12,415 nucleotides of DNA from Betaproteobacteria bacterium. GTDB lineage: Bacteria; Pseudomonadota; Gammaproteobacteria; Burkholderiales; SG8-41. Position 1 is the first letter of the stretch, and every line of letters starts with the position of its first letter. Positions 1 to 7,508 of the stretch are shown piece after piece. Location: positions 1 to 12,415 of the forward strand of contig JAKFUJ010000171.1 of assembly GCA_021732805.1 (NCBI GenBank), read 5' to 3'. The notes beneath the pieces were generated by a model. That model was given only the letters and a program-made list of their open reading frames with translations, had not been told where the DNA came from and did not search any database. The translations under genes were made by a program, and so were the position numbers.

Positions 1-1
1 C

Positions 2-730
2 GGCCTTGATGCCGAGCGCCAGCGTGATGTCGCAAGCAGCCAGTTGGCCAGCGCGAAAGCACAGTCTGCTGCTCAAGGCAGTTCCGGCGCGGAGGCGCAA
101 CAGGCGCAAAGCCAGTTGATCGAAGCCGGAGCCGCGCTGAATGCGGCTCAGGCGAGGCTGGCACAAACGATGATAAGGGCGCCGGCGGCGGGTGTGGTGC
201 TGGAGCGGGTGGTTGAATCCGGTGATATCGCGCAACCCGGTAAACGCATGATGACGCTGGCGCTTGACGGTGCGGCGCGACTGATCGTGCAGGTCGATGA
301 AAAAAACCTGCCTCTGATCAGCGATGGCGCAGTGGCGACGGCGGCGGCTGATGCGTTTCCCAACGAGCGTTTTGAGGCTGTGGTCAACTACATATCACCG
401 GGCATCGATGCCGCACGCGGCACCGTAGAACTGCGGCTGGATGTGCCGAAACCGCCGGCGCTGCTCAAATCCGACATGACGGTGGCCATCGACATTCCGG
501 GGCCGATGCTGAAGCAGGCCATCCTGCTGCCGGCCGATGCCGTGCGCCAGTTGCAGACCAATGCGCCGTGGGTGCTGGTGGCGCGGGACGGTATGGCGGT
601 GAAACAAGCGGTGCAGACGGGCCTGCAGACCCAGGGCCGGGTGCTGATTCGTGAAGGACTCAAGACCGGTGAGCGCGTGGTGCTGGCGCGCGACATCGAG
701 CCGGATGCGCGCATTCGCGGACGGCAATGA
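2..730 (+). CDS. HlyD/MFP-family periplasmic adaptor of an ABC exporter (5' partial)
   Basis: This is the C-terminal part of a membrane-fusion (periplasmic adaptor) protein that links an inner-membrane ABC transporter to the envelope. The reading frame is open from base 2, so the true start lies upstream. In order it shows an Ala/Gln-rich coiled-coil segment (roughly the first 55 visible residues), the second half of the lipoyl domain (TMIRAPAAGVVLERVVESGD), a beta-barrel domain (LIVQVDEKNLPLI through MTVAIDIPG) and a membrane-proximal domain ending in GERVVLARDIEPDARI. The stop overlaps the start of the next gene as ATGA, so the two are probably translationally coupled. Adaptor, permease and ATPase in tandem match MacAB- or DevBCA-like machines. 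The substrate cannot be told. The family call is firm; the N-terminal signal or anchor is not visible. Confidence 0.9.
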   Translation, partial: GLDAERQRDVASSQLASAKAQSAAQGSSGAEAQQAQSQLIEAGAALNAAQARLAQTMIRAPAAGVVLERVVESGDIAQPGKRMMTLALDGAARLIVQVDEKNLPLISDGAVATAAADAFPNERFEAVVNYISPGIDAARGTVELRLDVPKPPALLKSDMTVAIDIPGPMLKQAILLPADAVRQLQTNAPWVLVARDGMAVKQAVQTGLQTQGRVLIREGLKTGERVVLARDIEPDARIRGRQ

Positions 731-1953
731 CCGCGCTGGGATTTGAATGGACGGTTGCGCTGCGTTTTCTGCGTGAAGGGCGCATGCAGACTGCGCTGAT
801 CATCGGCGGCGCGGGGATCGGTGTCGCGGTGATCTTTTTCATCACCGCGGTGCTGACCGGCGTACAGTCCGACCTGATCCGCCGCGTCACCGGCGCGCAG
901 CCGCATATCATCATCAAGCCGCCCGAAGAAACCGTGGCGCCGCTGGTCACCGGCGACAGCGACCAGCCGCGACTCGCTGCAATCCAGGCGCGGCCGCAGC
1001 GACTGACCACCATCGACGGCTGGCCGGCGCTGGCGCGATCCGCCGAGGCCACGCCGGGTGTGCTGGCGGTGGCGCCGGTGGCATCCGGTGCCGCGCTGGG
1101 CATCAAGGGTGATGCGTCGCGGGCCATCGTGCTGGTGGGCACCGAACTTGATCGCTATCTGCGTGTGGTGCGTCTCGACGATAAAATAAAATCCGGCGTG
1201 TTGCATCTTGAACCGGGCGATGTGCTTGTCGGCATTGAACTGGCCAAGGATCTCGGCGCGGTGCTCGGCGACCGTTTCCGCATCCAGTCGGCGCAGGGCG
1301 GCAGCGACGTGTTTCGCATCCGCGCTTTGCTTGATCTCGGCTCGAAAGACCTGAACCGCCGTTATGTCTATATCGATCTGCGCGCCGCGCAAAGTCTGCT
1401 CGGCATACCCGGAAAAATCACCAATCTCGATGTATCGGTGCGCGAGTTGATGAGCGCCGACATCGTGGCGGGGCGGCTGCGCGTCCAGTCAGGTCAATTG
1501 ATCGAGAGCTGGATCCAGAACAACAATTTCATTTTTACCGCGATCAGCAACCAGAACATCATGACGCTGCTGATCAAGGTTTTCATCACCATTGTCGTCG
1601 CGCTCGGCATCGCCAGCGTGCTGGTGGTGTCGGTGGTGCAGAAACGCAAGGAAATCGGCATTCTGCGCGCGGTCGGCGCGACGCGGCGGCAGATGCAGTC
1701 GGTGTTCCTGCTTCAGGGGCTGGTGGTTGGCGTATGCGGTGCGCTGCTCGGTTCCGGCCTCGGTTTTCTGTTGATCATCATATTCAGCCGCGTGTTGCGC
1801 AATGCCGAGGGCCAGGCGCTGTTCTCTCTCGATTTTGATTACAGCCTGGTGGGTATTGTTGTCGCCAGCGCCGCGGTGCTCGGCCTGCTGTCCGCGGTGC
1901 TGCCGGCGCGCAATGCGGCGCGGCTCGATCCCGCGCAGGCGATCCGTGGCTAG
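727..1953 (+). CDS. MacB/LolC-type (FtsX-fold) ABC transporter permease
   Basis: The 408-residue inner-membrane permease has the topology of type VII ABC systems: one N-terminal membrane helix (about residues 22-44), a large periplasmic domain (about 45-275), then three C-terminal helices (about 279-305, 323-350 and 372-395). The C-terminal end PARNAARLDPAQAIRG is the typical FtsX/MacB tail. The GVQSDLIRRVTGAQPHI stretch after the first helix resembles LolC/LolE. Such permeases do not form a substrate channel; they couple cytoplasmic ATP hydrolysis to movement of periplasmic partners. It overlaps the adaptor gene by 4 bp (ATGA), and the ATPase gene begins at or just past its stop, so the three form one operon. 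Macrolide, peptide, lipoprotein or lipid substrates are all possible. Confidence 0.9.
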   Translation: MTALGFEWTVALRFLREGRMQTALIIGGAGIGVAVIFFITAVLTGVQSDLIRRVTGAQPHIIIKPPEETVAPLVTGDSDQPRLAAIQARPQRLTTIDGWPALARSAEATPGVLAVAPVASGAALGIKGDASRAIVLVGTELDRYLRVVRLDDKIKSGVLHLEPGDVLVGIELAKDLGAVLGDRFRIQSAQGGSDVFRIRALLDLGSKDLNRRYVYIDLRAAQSLLGIPGKITNLDVSVRELMSADIVAGRLRVQSGQLIESWIQNNNFIFTAISNQNIMTLLIKVFITIVVALGIASVLVVSVVQKRKEIGILRAVGATRRQMQSVFLLQGLVVGVCGALLGSGLGFLLIIIFSRVLRNAEGQALFSLDFDYSLVGIVVASAAVLGLLSAVLPARNAARLDPAQAIRG

Positions 1954-2674
1954 TGTGGGTACGTCACTGATCAGGCTCGCGGGTCTGCGCAAGACCTATA
2001 ACGAAGGGCTGCCCAATGCCGAGGAAGTGCTGCACGGTGTTGATCTCGAAATGCAGCCGGGCGAGTTCACCGCGCTGATTGGTCCCTCGGGTTCGGGCAA
2101 GAGCACGCTGCTCAATGCGCTCGGTCTGCTCGAAACGGCTACGGGTGGCAGTTACCGGCTGGGCGGTCAGGACGTGACGAAGTTCAGTGACAACGAACGC
2201 ACTCTTGCACGGCACGACCAGCTGGGATTCATTTTTCAGTTTCATCACCTGCTGCCGGCGTTCAGCGCGCTGGAGAACGTCATGCTGCCGGCGTTGATGC
2301 GGCCGCAGGGCATCACCGAAAAAATCATGCGCGAGAGGGCGGGCGGACTGCTCGATGCCGTCGGCCTGCAGGATGCGCATCACAAGAAGCCGCAGGAATT
2401 GTCCGGCGGCATGCAACAGCGGGTGGCGATCGCACGGGCGCTGGTGCTGGCGCCGCAACTGGTGCTGGCCGACGAGCCCACCGGCAATCTGGATACGCAG
2501 ACCAGTGACAGCATTTTTGCGCTGCTGCGGCAGTTCAACCGTGAACGCGGCACGGCACTGCTGATCGTCACTCACGATCAGCGACTCGCCGCACAATGTG
2601 ACCGCATTATCGAACTGGTGGATGGCCGTATCGCGTCAGACCATCCGAACGCGGTGGCCGGCGCCGGCGCTTAA
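1946..2674 (+). CDS. LolD/MacB-like ABC transporter ATP-binding protein
   Basis: This 242-residue cytoplasmic ATPase powers the permease encoded just upstream. From the GTG at 1946 it carries Walker A GPSGSGKS (46-53), Q-loop Gln98 within FQFHHLLPAFSALENV, signature LSGGMQQR (152-159), Walker B LVLADE (172-177) and H-loop His210. The FQFHHLLP stretch is very typical of LolD, the lipoprotein-release ATPase, but the presence of a HlyD-type adaptor argues against a standard LolCDE system. The frame is open much further upstream, but that part lies inside the permease gene. GTG 1946 has an AGG 6 nt upstream and overlaps the permease stop by 8 bp; GTG 1955, three codons later, is the alternative. 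The TAA stop overlaps the stop of the convergent DUF2007-like gene. Confidence 0.93.
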   Translation: MASVGTSLIRLAGLRKTYNEGLPNAEEVLHGVDLEMQPGEFTALIGPSGSGKSTLLNALGLLETATGGSYRLGGQDVTKFSDNERTLARHDQLGFIFQFHHLLPAFSALENVMLPALMRPQGITEKIMRERAGGLLDAVGLQDAHHKKPQELSGGMQQRVAIARALVLAPQLVLADEPTGNLDTQTSDSIFALLRQFNRERGTALLIVTHDQRLAAQCDRIIELVDGRIASDHPNAVAGAGA

Positions 2675-2985
2675 GGTCGTTCTGCGCCGCACTGCCAGCA
2701 GGCAGTGAACTGGCCTTCGATGGTTTCCTTGCACTGCGGGCAAAACCAGCCTGCGCCGCCGTGTATGCGCGCCAATGCCCCTTTGAGAAAATCCTTCAGT
2801 AACTGGTCGGCGTCGGCAAAGCGCGAGTCGTCGCTGATCCATACGGCGCATACATCCACCGGCAATTCACCCCAGCCCCCGGTCAGGAAATCGCCGCGGA
2901 CCACCGCGTCTATGCCATGCGACTCCAGAAAACCGCGGATCAGATGCGCCTCGGTCATGTGTCGCGCGTTGTGTACCCGTTTCAT
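2671..2985 (-). CDS. DUF2007-like small protein with C-terminal zinc ribbon
   Basis: This is a 104-residue soluble protein. The N-terminal half (residues 1-70, with EAHLIRGFLESHGIDAVVRGD) matches my recollection of the DUF2007 putative signal-transducing domain, an ACT-like small fold with LEAHLL..LLE..GI sequences. The C-terminal end adds a zinc-ribbon knuckle, Cys82-x2-Cys85 and Cys96-x2-Cys99, suggesting a metal-stabilised interaction module. No function is established for this family. The gene is convergent with the ABC ATPase, and the two TAA stops share the palindrome TTAA at 2671-2674. The ATG at 2985 has no strong Shine-Dalgarno, but the family usually begins with MK.V at this point. 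It is divergent from the ModA-like gene, with 116 bp between starts. Confidence 0.8.
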   Translation of the reverse strand: MKRVHNARHMTEAHLIRGFLESHGIDAVVRGDFLTGGWGELPVDVCAVWISDDSRFADADQLLKDFLKGALARIHGGAGWFCPQCKETIEGQFTACWQCGAERP

Positions 2986-3101
2986 GGGATCAAGCGTATG
3001 TCATGCACTGCAACAGGGCAACCATAGGCAGGTACAGTGTTAGGCGATCGATAGGTGTGCTGGTAACATCCAACGTTTATTTCATTGCGAGGGGCAGGGC
3101 C

Positions 3102-3803
3102 ATGGCGGTATTGCGCTTGCTGAGCGCCGGGGCGGCACAGGCCGTCTGCGAGCAGGTGATCGCTGGATTGCGTCGCGACGGGCATCAAGTCGAGGCCGCG
3201 TTCGGCGCGGTGGGTGCGATGAAGGCGCGCATGGTCGGCGGCGAGCCGGCAGACGTCATCATCCTCAGTGCGCAACTGATCCAGGACCTGGTGTCCGGCG
3301 GCATGGTGGCGGTGTCATCGGTGACCGACATCGGCAAAGTCGGCACCGGCGTCGCGGTACGTGCCGGCACGCCGTTGCCCGAAGTGCGGACACGCGAAGC
3401 GCTGCGCGGCAACATTCTTGCAGCATCGGTGATCGTCTGTCCCGATCCGGCCTCGGCCACTGCCGGCAAGATCGTGATGAAACTGATGGAGCGGCTTGGT
3501 GTGGCTTCCCAGGTCGAAGACCGCCTGCAGTTTTTTCCCAATGGCAATGCGGCAATGAACTGGCTGGCAGCGAGCAGCGGCAGTCTTGAATTGGGCATCA
3601 CCCAGAATACCGAAATCCTGCCGATTTCGGGCGTCAGTTATGTCGGTCCGTTGCCTGACGAGTTCCAGATGAAAACGGTTTACACCGCAGGCATTGCCGC
3701 CCGCGCCGCGCAGCCTGAACTGGCGCGGGAGTTCGTGCGCCGTCTGACGGCGGAAGAATTCCAACCGGCATTGCGTGATGCGGGTTACGAAATTGATGCT
3801 TGA
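3102..3803 (+). CDS. ModA-like substrate-binding-fold protein (SBP_bac_11 type)
   Basis: This 233-residue protein resembles the periplasmic molybdate/anion-binding fold. It has a first strand LRLLSAGAAQA, then FGAVGAMKARMVGGEPADVIILS, which corresponds to the ModA pattern of FxASGxL..QI..GAPADVFIS, and a TQNTEILPISGVSYVGPLP segment typical of the second lobe. ATG 3102 is chosen because GAGGGG lies 7 nt upstream and homology begins at once. The frame is open back to 3003, but that extension is Arg-rich and not like a signal peptide. With this start there is no normal export signal, since the first strand follows the start directly. No permease or ATPase gene for molybdate is adjacent. It may be a cytoplasmic or regulatory member; the ligand is unknown. 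Confidence 0.75.
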   Translation: MAVLRLLSAGAAQAVCEQVIAGLRRDGHQVEAAFGAVGAMKARMVGGEPADVIILSAQLIQDLVSGGMVAVSSVTDIGKVGTGVAVRAGTPLPEVRTREALRGNILAASVIVCPDPASATAGKIVMKLMERLGVASQVEDRLQFFPNGNAAMNWLAASSGSLELGITQNTEILPISGVSYVGPLPDEFQMKTVYTAGIAARAAQPELAREFVRRLTAEEFQPALRDAGYEIDA

Positions 3804-3997
3804 TGGCAAGACTGGAAAACGACATGATCTGCATTGCGCAGGTCAGACTGATATTGCGGACTCAGAGGACATCCGAACCGGCAACTATCAGATAATATGA
3901 GGCCTCCAGTCTATCACTCCGCTTGCGGAAGCGGGAGTCCTGCAGATAAAACGCCGACAACGCCGCAATTCCTGCGGTCGTATAACCGGAGAACATC
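3804..3997. other. Intergenic gap with a small imperfect hairpin
   Basis: This 194-bp stretch separates the ModA-like gene from the VOC gene. It contains an imperfect inverted repeat at about 3915-3937 (ACTCCGCTT, 4-nt loop, AAGCGGGAGT, with one bulged base). No T-tract follows on either strand, so a rho-independent terminator is not supported. I see no convincing -35/-10 pair. The end of the gap supplies the ribosome-binding site (CCGGAGAAC) of the next gene. Confidence 0.4.
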
Positions 3998-4390
3998 ATG
4001 AACCGCATCGTGCACCTCGCGCTTAAAGTGGAAGACCTCGAAAAGACCACTGAGTTTTACCAGAAGGTGTTTGGTTTCGAGGAGGTGGTCACCAAGAAAA
4101 CCCGGGATCACATTTCCCGCCACCTGACCGACGGCGATCTTGACTTCACACTGATCAAGTACGACGCCGGTACGCAGTCGGCTGAATCCAAGGCTTCGGG
4201 CGAAGGTCCGTGCATTCATCACTTCGCGATCGAAGTCGAGGATGTCGAGAAATATGCCGCCGAAATCCAGAAGTACGGCTGCAGCATCATCAGTGATCCG
4301 GGCGTGATCCCGGTCAAATTCCGCGCCCCCGGCGGCACCACCGCCGAAATCGTTCCGGTGGGCCGTTACAAGAGAACCAAACGCGACTGA
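3998..4390 (+). CDS. VOC-superfamily (glyoxalase/dioxygenase-fold) protein
   Basis: This 130-residue cytoplasmic protein has two beta-alpha-beta-beta-beta modules. Module one starts MNRIVHLALKVEDLEKTTEFY and module two IHHFAIEVEDVEKYAAEI. Likely metal ligands of the vicinal oxygen chelate fold are His6, His75 (or His74) and Glu117 in TAEIVPVGR. The family includes glyoxalase I, methylmalonyl-CoA epimerase and ring-cleavage dioxygenases, and the exact reaction cannot be read from the sequence. A GGAG lies about 10 nt before the ATG. The gene ends 37 bp before tctB on the same strand, so it is probably the first gene of the tct operon and may act on the imported acid or a breakdown product of it. 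Confidence 0.88.
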   Translation: MNRIVHLALKVEDLEKTTEFYQKVFGFEEVVTKKTRDHISRHLTDGDLDFTLIKYDAGTQSAESKASGEGPCIHHFAIEVEDVEKYAAEIQKYGCSIISDPGVIPVKFRAPGGTTAEIVPVGRYKRTKRD

Positions 4391-4427
4391 GCGGCCGTCA
4401 GGCCGCCGGTCTGCTGGAGGAGCAGAG

Positions 4428-4889
4428 TTGGCGCAATCAAAATGGATGCGGGGCGATGTGGTATCCGGTGCGGTGCTGGCCGCGCTGGGTGCGTACATCA
4501 TCAGCGAAGCCCGTGGCTGGGAATACAGCACACAGGAAGGTCCGGGTCCCGGCTTTTTCCCGATGTGGTACGGCGTGGCGATGTTGGTGCTGGCGCTGGT
4601 GCTGATGGTCAAATCCGCAATGCAGCCTGATTCCGGGAAGCCGGTGGCGTGGAGCGGCGTTGCGCGCGCACTCAGCGTATGGGCGGTGTTTGCCATCGGC
4701 ATGGGCCTGCTGAAAGTGCTGGGTTTCCTGCTGGTGTTCGCGTTGATGACCTTGTTTGTGGTGGCTGTGATGTACGAACGGCCGCTGAAAGTCGCATTCG
4801 CCGCTGCGATCGGCAATGCCGTCGGTTTTTACCTGCTGTTCGGACTCGCCCTGCGGCTCGAGCTGCCGGTCGGTCCGCTCGGGTTCTGA
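4428..4889 (+). CDS. tctB: Tripartite tricarboxylate transporter small membrane subunit TctB
   Basis: This 153-residue protein is the small four-helix subunit (DUF1468/TctB) of a tripartite tricarboxylate transporter. Helices fall at about 11-27, 47-62, 81-112 (possibly two short ones) and 121-142. The loop GPGPGFFPMWYG (38-49) after the first helix is the family hallmark. The start is TTG at 4428, chosen because a strong GGAGGAG at 4416-4422 lies 5 nt upstream; the first in-frame ATG is six codons later and less well placed. It is followed by tctA after one base, so the two membrane subunits are coupled. Confidence 0.92.
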   Translation: MAQSKWMRGDVVSGAVLAALGAYIISEARGWEYSTQEGPGPGFFPMWYGVAMLVLALVLMVKSAMQPDSGKPVAWSGVARALSVWAVFAIGMGLLKVLGFLLVFALMTLFVVAVMYERPLKVAFAAAIGNAVGFYLLFGLALRLELPVGPLGF

Positions 4890-4890
4890 C

Positions 4891-6402
4891 ATGGAAGTCC
4901 TGACCAGCCTCGGCCATGGTTTTGCGGTGGCGTTCCAGCCGCTGAACCTGTTCTGGTGTTTTGCCGGCGTGTTCCTCGGCACGGTGGTCGGCGTGATGCC
5001 GGGCCTTGGGCCGGCAGCGACCATTGCCATGCTGTTGCCGCTGACGTTCAACATGCCGCCGACCAGCGCGGTGATCATGCTCGCAGGCATCTATTACGGC
5101 GCCAAGTACGGCGGTTCGACCACGGCGATATTGCTCAACGTGCCGGGCGAATCGGCATCGGTGGTGACCTGTCTTGACGGTTATCAGATGGCGCGCAACG
5201 GTCGCGCTGGCGCGGCGCTGGGCATTGCCGCGATTTCCTCGTTCATTGCCGGAACCGTGGGCGTCATCGGTCTGATGCTGCTGGCGCCGCCGCTGGCCAA
5301 GTTCGCGCTGTCGTTCAGCTCGCCGGAATATTTCGCGCTGATGGCCATGGGACTGGCGATGGTGGTGCTGCTGGCCGGGGATTCGATGATCAAGGCGCTG
5401 CTGGCGATGCTGGTCGGACTGTGGATAGCGAGCATGGGCATTGACCTGTTCAGCGATGCCTCCCGCTTCACCTTCGGCCAGACTGAGATGCTTGACGGCG
5501 TGGATTTCGTGATCGTCGCCATCGGCGTGTTTGCGCTGGGTGAAGTGCTGGGCAACATGGAGAAACGCGGCGAAGGCACCATGCTGCCGGTGCCCAAGGG
5601 TTTGCGTAACCTGCTGCCGACCATGGCCGAGTTGAAAGCCTGCCGTTTTGCCTTTCTCAACGGTTCCATCATCGGGTTCGTGATCGGCGTGTTGCCGGGT
5701 GCTGGTTCGACCATCGCCTCGTTCATATCCTATGGCGTGGAAAAGGCCGTCTCCAAACATCCGGAAAAATTCGGCACCGGCGTGCCGGAAGGGGTGGCTG
5801 CGCCGGAAGGCGCCAACAATTCGGAAACCGGCGGCGCGCTGGTGCCGCTGCTGACGCTGGGCATACCGGGGTCGGGAACCACGGCGATCCTGCTCGCGGC
5901 ATTCATATTGTGGGGGTTGCGCCCGGGGCCGTTGATGATCCAGGATAACCCGGAATTGTTCTGGGGGCTGGTCGCCAGCATGTATGTCGGCAACATCATG
6001 CTGCTGGTATTGAATCTGCCGTTGATTCCGCTGTTTGCGCAAATCCTCAAACTGCGCGAATACATACTGTATCCGATCATTTTCGGCATCTCGGTTGTCG
6101 GCGTGTTTGCGGTATCGGCGAGCCTGTTCGATTGCTGGATGCTGGCGGCTTTTGCGCTGCTCGGTTATGCGATGCGGCGCCTGGATTACCCGACGGCGCC
6201 GCTGATTCTCGGACTGGTGCTGGGCGATTCGATGGAGCGCGCGCTGCGCCAGTCGCTGATGATGTCGCAGGGCGACCTCGGTATCCTTGTATCCAGGCCG
6301 ATTTCGGCAACGATGTTATTTTTGGCCGTCGCGCTGTTATGTCTGCCCCTGTTCCGCAGGGCCAATACATGGCGCTTGAAGGCGCTCGAAGAAAACGGCT
6401 GA
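4891..6402 (+). CDS. tctA: Tripartite tricarboxylate transporter large membrane subunit TctA
   Basis: This 503-residue polytopic inner-membrane protein has the length and character of the TctA family, about eleven or twelve helices, and moves the substrate with ion coupling. The internal duplication of the family is visible: the re-entrant motif GVMPGLGP near residue 34 and GVLPGAGSTIASF near residue 266. YYGAKYGGSTTAILLNVPGE follows in the first half and GIPGSGTTAILLAAFILWGL in the second. The ATG at 4891 lies one base after the tctB stop. The frame continues upstream inside tctB, but that part is not TctA-like. No strong Shine-Dalgarno precedes it, consistent with translational coupling. 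Citrate, tartrate, aromatic acids and other carboxylates are known for such systems; the substrate here is unknown. Confidence 0.95.
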   Translation: MEVLTSLGHGFAVAFQPLNLFWCFAGVFLGTVVGVMPGLGPAATIAMLLPLTFNMPPTSAVIMLAGIYYGAKYGGSTTAILLNVPGESASVVTCLDGYQMARNGRAGAALGIAAISSFIAGTVGVIGLMLLAPPLAKFALSFSSPEYFALMAMGLAMVVLLAGDSMIKALLAMLVGLWIASMGIDLFSDASRFTFGQTEMLDGVDFVIVAIGVFALGEVLGNMEKRGEGTMLPVPKGLRNLLPTMAELKACRFAFLNGSIIGFVIGVLPGAGSTIASFISYGVEKAVSKHPEKFGTGVPEGVAAPEGANNSETGGALVPLLTLGIPGSGTTAILLAAFILWGLRPGPLMIQDNPELFWGLVASMYVGNIMLLVLNLPLIPLFAQILKLREYILYPIIFGISVVGVFAVSASLFDCWMLAAFALLGYAMRRLDYPTAPLILGLVLGDSMERALRQSLMMSQGDLGILVSRPISATMLFLAVALLCLPLFRRANTWRLKALEENG

Positions 6403-6456
6403 CCTGTTCCAGGCGGCCATCACCAGCACCATCCCGTAGACTGAGGAGGATTACCA

Positions 6457-7431
6457 ATGAATATTCGTTCAAACATCATCATCGCAGCCTGTGCCGCTGC
6501 GCTTGCAGCCGCACCCGCCTGGGCGCAGTTCAAGCCGACAAAGCCGGTTGAATTCATCGTGCACACGGGACCCGGCGGCGGCGCCGACGTGCTGGCGCGC
6601 TTCATGGCGCAGGTCATTGAAAAGGAAAATCTGGCGCCGGTGCGTTTTCAGGTCAACAACAAATCCGGCGGCGGCGGGCTGACCGCGATGGCCTATGTCG
6701 CGGAGAAAAAAGGCGACACCCACGCCATCGCCGTGTTCACCGGCAACTGGCTGACCAATCCGCTGACCCGCACCGAAGCCAAGTTCACGGTCAAGGACAT
6801 GACCCCCGTGGCGCGTCTGGTGCTGGAGCCGGCACTGGTGGCGGTCAAGGCGGATGCGCCGTTCAAGACGCTCAAGGATTTCATCGAAGCCTCGAAAAAA
6901 GCGCCGGGCACGATGAAGCAGTCCGGCGGTTCGACCACCAGCCGTGACAATGTGGTGCGCCAGTTGCTGATGAAGGATACCGGCGCGAACTGGGCCTACA
7001 TCTCGTTTCCGGGCGGCGGTGAGCGCATCGCCGCGCTGCTCGGCGGCCATGTCAACATGATGGTGATCGAGCCGCAGGAAGCCGGTGAACACATCAAGGC
7101 CGGCAACATGCGCGTGATTGCCCAGGTGTCGGACAAGCGTCTCGCCGGATATCCGAATGTGCCGACGATCAAGGAAGCCGGTTACGACATTCCGAACGTG
7201 GAGCAGGTGCGCGGCATCGTGATGCCTTCCGGCGTTGCGCCGGATGTTGTGGCCTATTACGAAGACCTGTTCCTGCGTCTGAGCAAAACCGCGACATGGC
7301 AGAAGTATCTGGAAGAGCAGCAGTTCCAGGACGGTTACATGAAATCTGCCGAACTGGCGAAATTCTTCGACGTGTACACCGACAAGATGCGCGGCATCCT
7401 GAAGGAAGCCGGCGCCAAGGTCGTGCGCTAG
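6457..7431 (+). CDS. tctC: Tripartite tricarboxylate transporter substrate-binding protein TctC (Bug family)
   Basis: This 324-residue periplasmic solute receptor delivers a carboxylate to TctAB. A Sec signal peptide is evident: MNIRSN, a hydrophobic Ala-rich core, and a probable cleavage after AWA at residue 23. The mature protein starts KPTKPVEFIVHTGPGGGADVLARF, the typical Bug-family first strand and carboxylate-binding loop, and continues with NNKSGGGG and the hinge region FPGGGERIAALLGGHVNMM. A strong GAGGAGG lies 8-14 nt before the ATG. It follows tctA by 54 bp, and a rho-independent terminator lies 25 bp after the stop. The receptor, rather than the membrane subunits, sets substrate specificity; Bug proteins are greatly expanded in betaproteobacteria. 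Confidence 0.95.
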   Translation: MNIRSNIIIAACAAALAAAPAWAQFKPTKPVEFIVHTGPGGGADVLARFMAQVIEKENLAPVRFQVNNKSGGGGLTAMAYVAEKKGDTHAIAVFTGNWLTNPLTRTEAKFTVKDMTPVARLVLEPALVAVKADAPFKTLKDFIEASKKAPGTMKQSGGSTTSRDNVVRQLLMKDTGANWAYISFPGGGERIAALLGGHVNMMVIEPQEAGEHIKAGNMRVIAQVSDKRLAGYPNVPTIKEAGYDIPNVEQVRGIVMPSGVAPDVVAYYEDLFLRLSKTATWQKYLEEQQFQDGYMKSAELAKFFDVYTDKMRGILKEAGAKVVR

Positions 7432-7456
7432 GGTTTTCGCGAAACAAGCAGCGTTG

Positions 7457-7485
7457 CAGCGGGGGTGCGCCCCCGCTGTTCTTTT
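7457..7485 (+). terminator. Rho-independent terminator after tctC
   Basis: A perfect 9-bp GC-rich stem, CAGCGGGGG (7457-7465) and CCCCCGCTG (7470-7478), closes a 4-nt TGCG loop. It is followed directly by the T-rich run TTCTTTTT (7479-7486). This is a textbook intrinsic terminator for the VOC-tctBAC operon. Only about 30 bp separate it from the MmgE/PrpD start. Confidence 0.88.
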
Positions 7486-7508
7486 TGATCTGATGGATTG
7501 ATGAGTCG

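Noticed and set aside
388..1392. 334-codon minus-strand frame
   Set aside because: Antisense to the adaptor and ABC permease genes, with Arg/His-rich low-quality composition typical of GC-rich shadow frames.
3803..3895. About 30-codon open frame overlapping the ModA-like stop
   Set aside because: No Shine-Dalgarno of its own, no recognisable features, and this length is expected by chance.
3915..3937. Hairpin before the VOC gene as a terminator
   Set aside because: The stem has a bulge and there is no T-tract on either strand.
4672..6042. 456-codon minus-strand frame
   Set aside because: Antisense to tctB/tctA; its Gln/His/Arg-rich composition shows no domain and it is explained by third-position GC bias.
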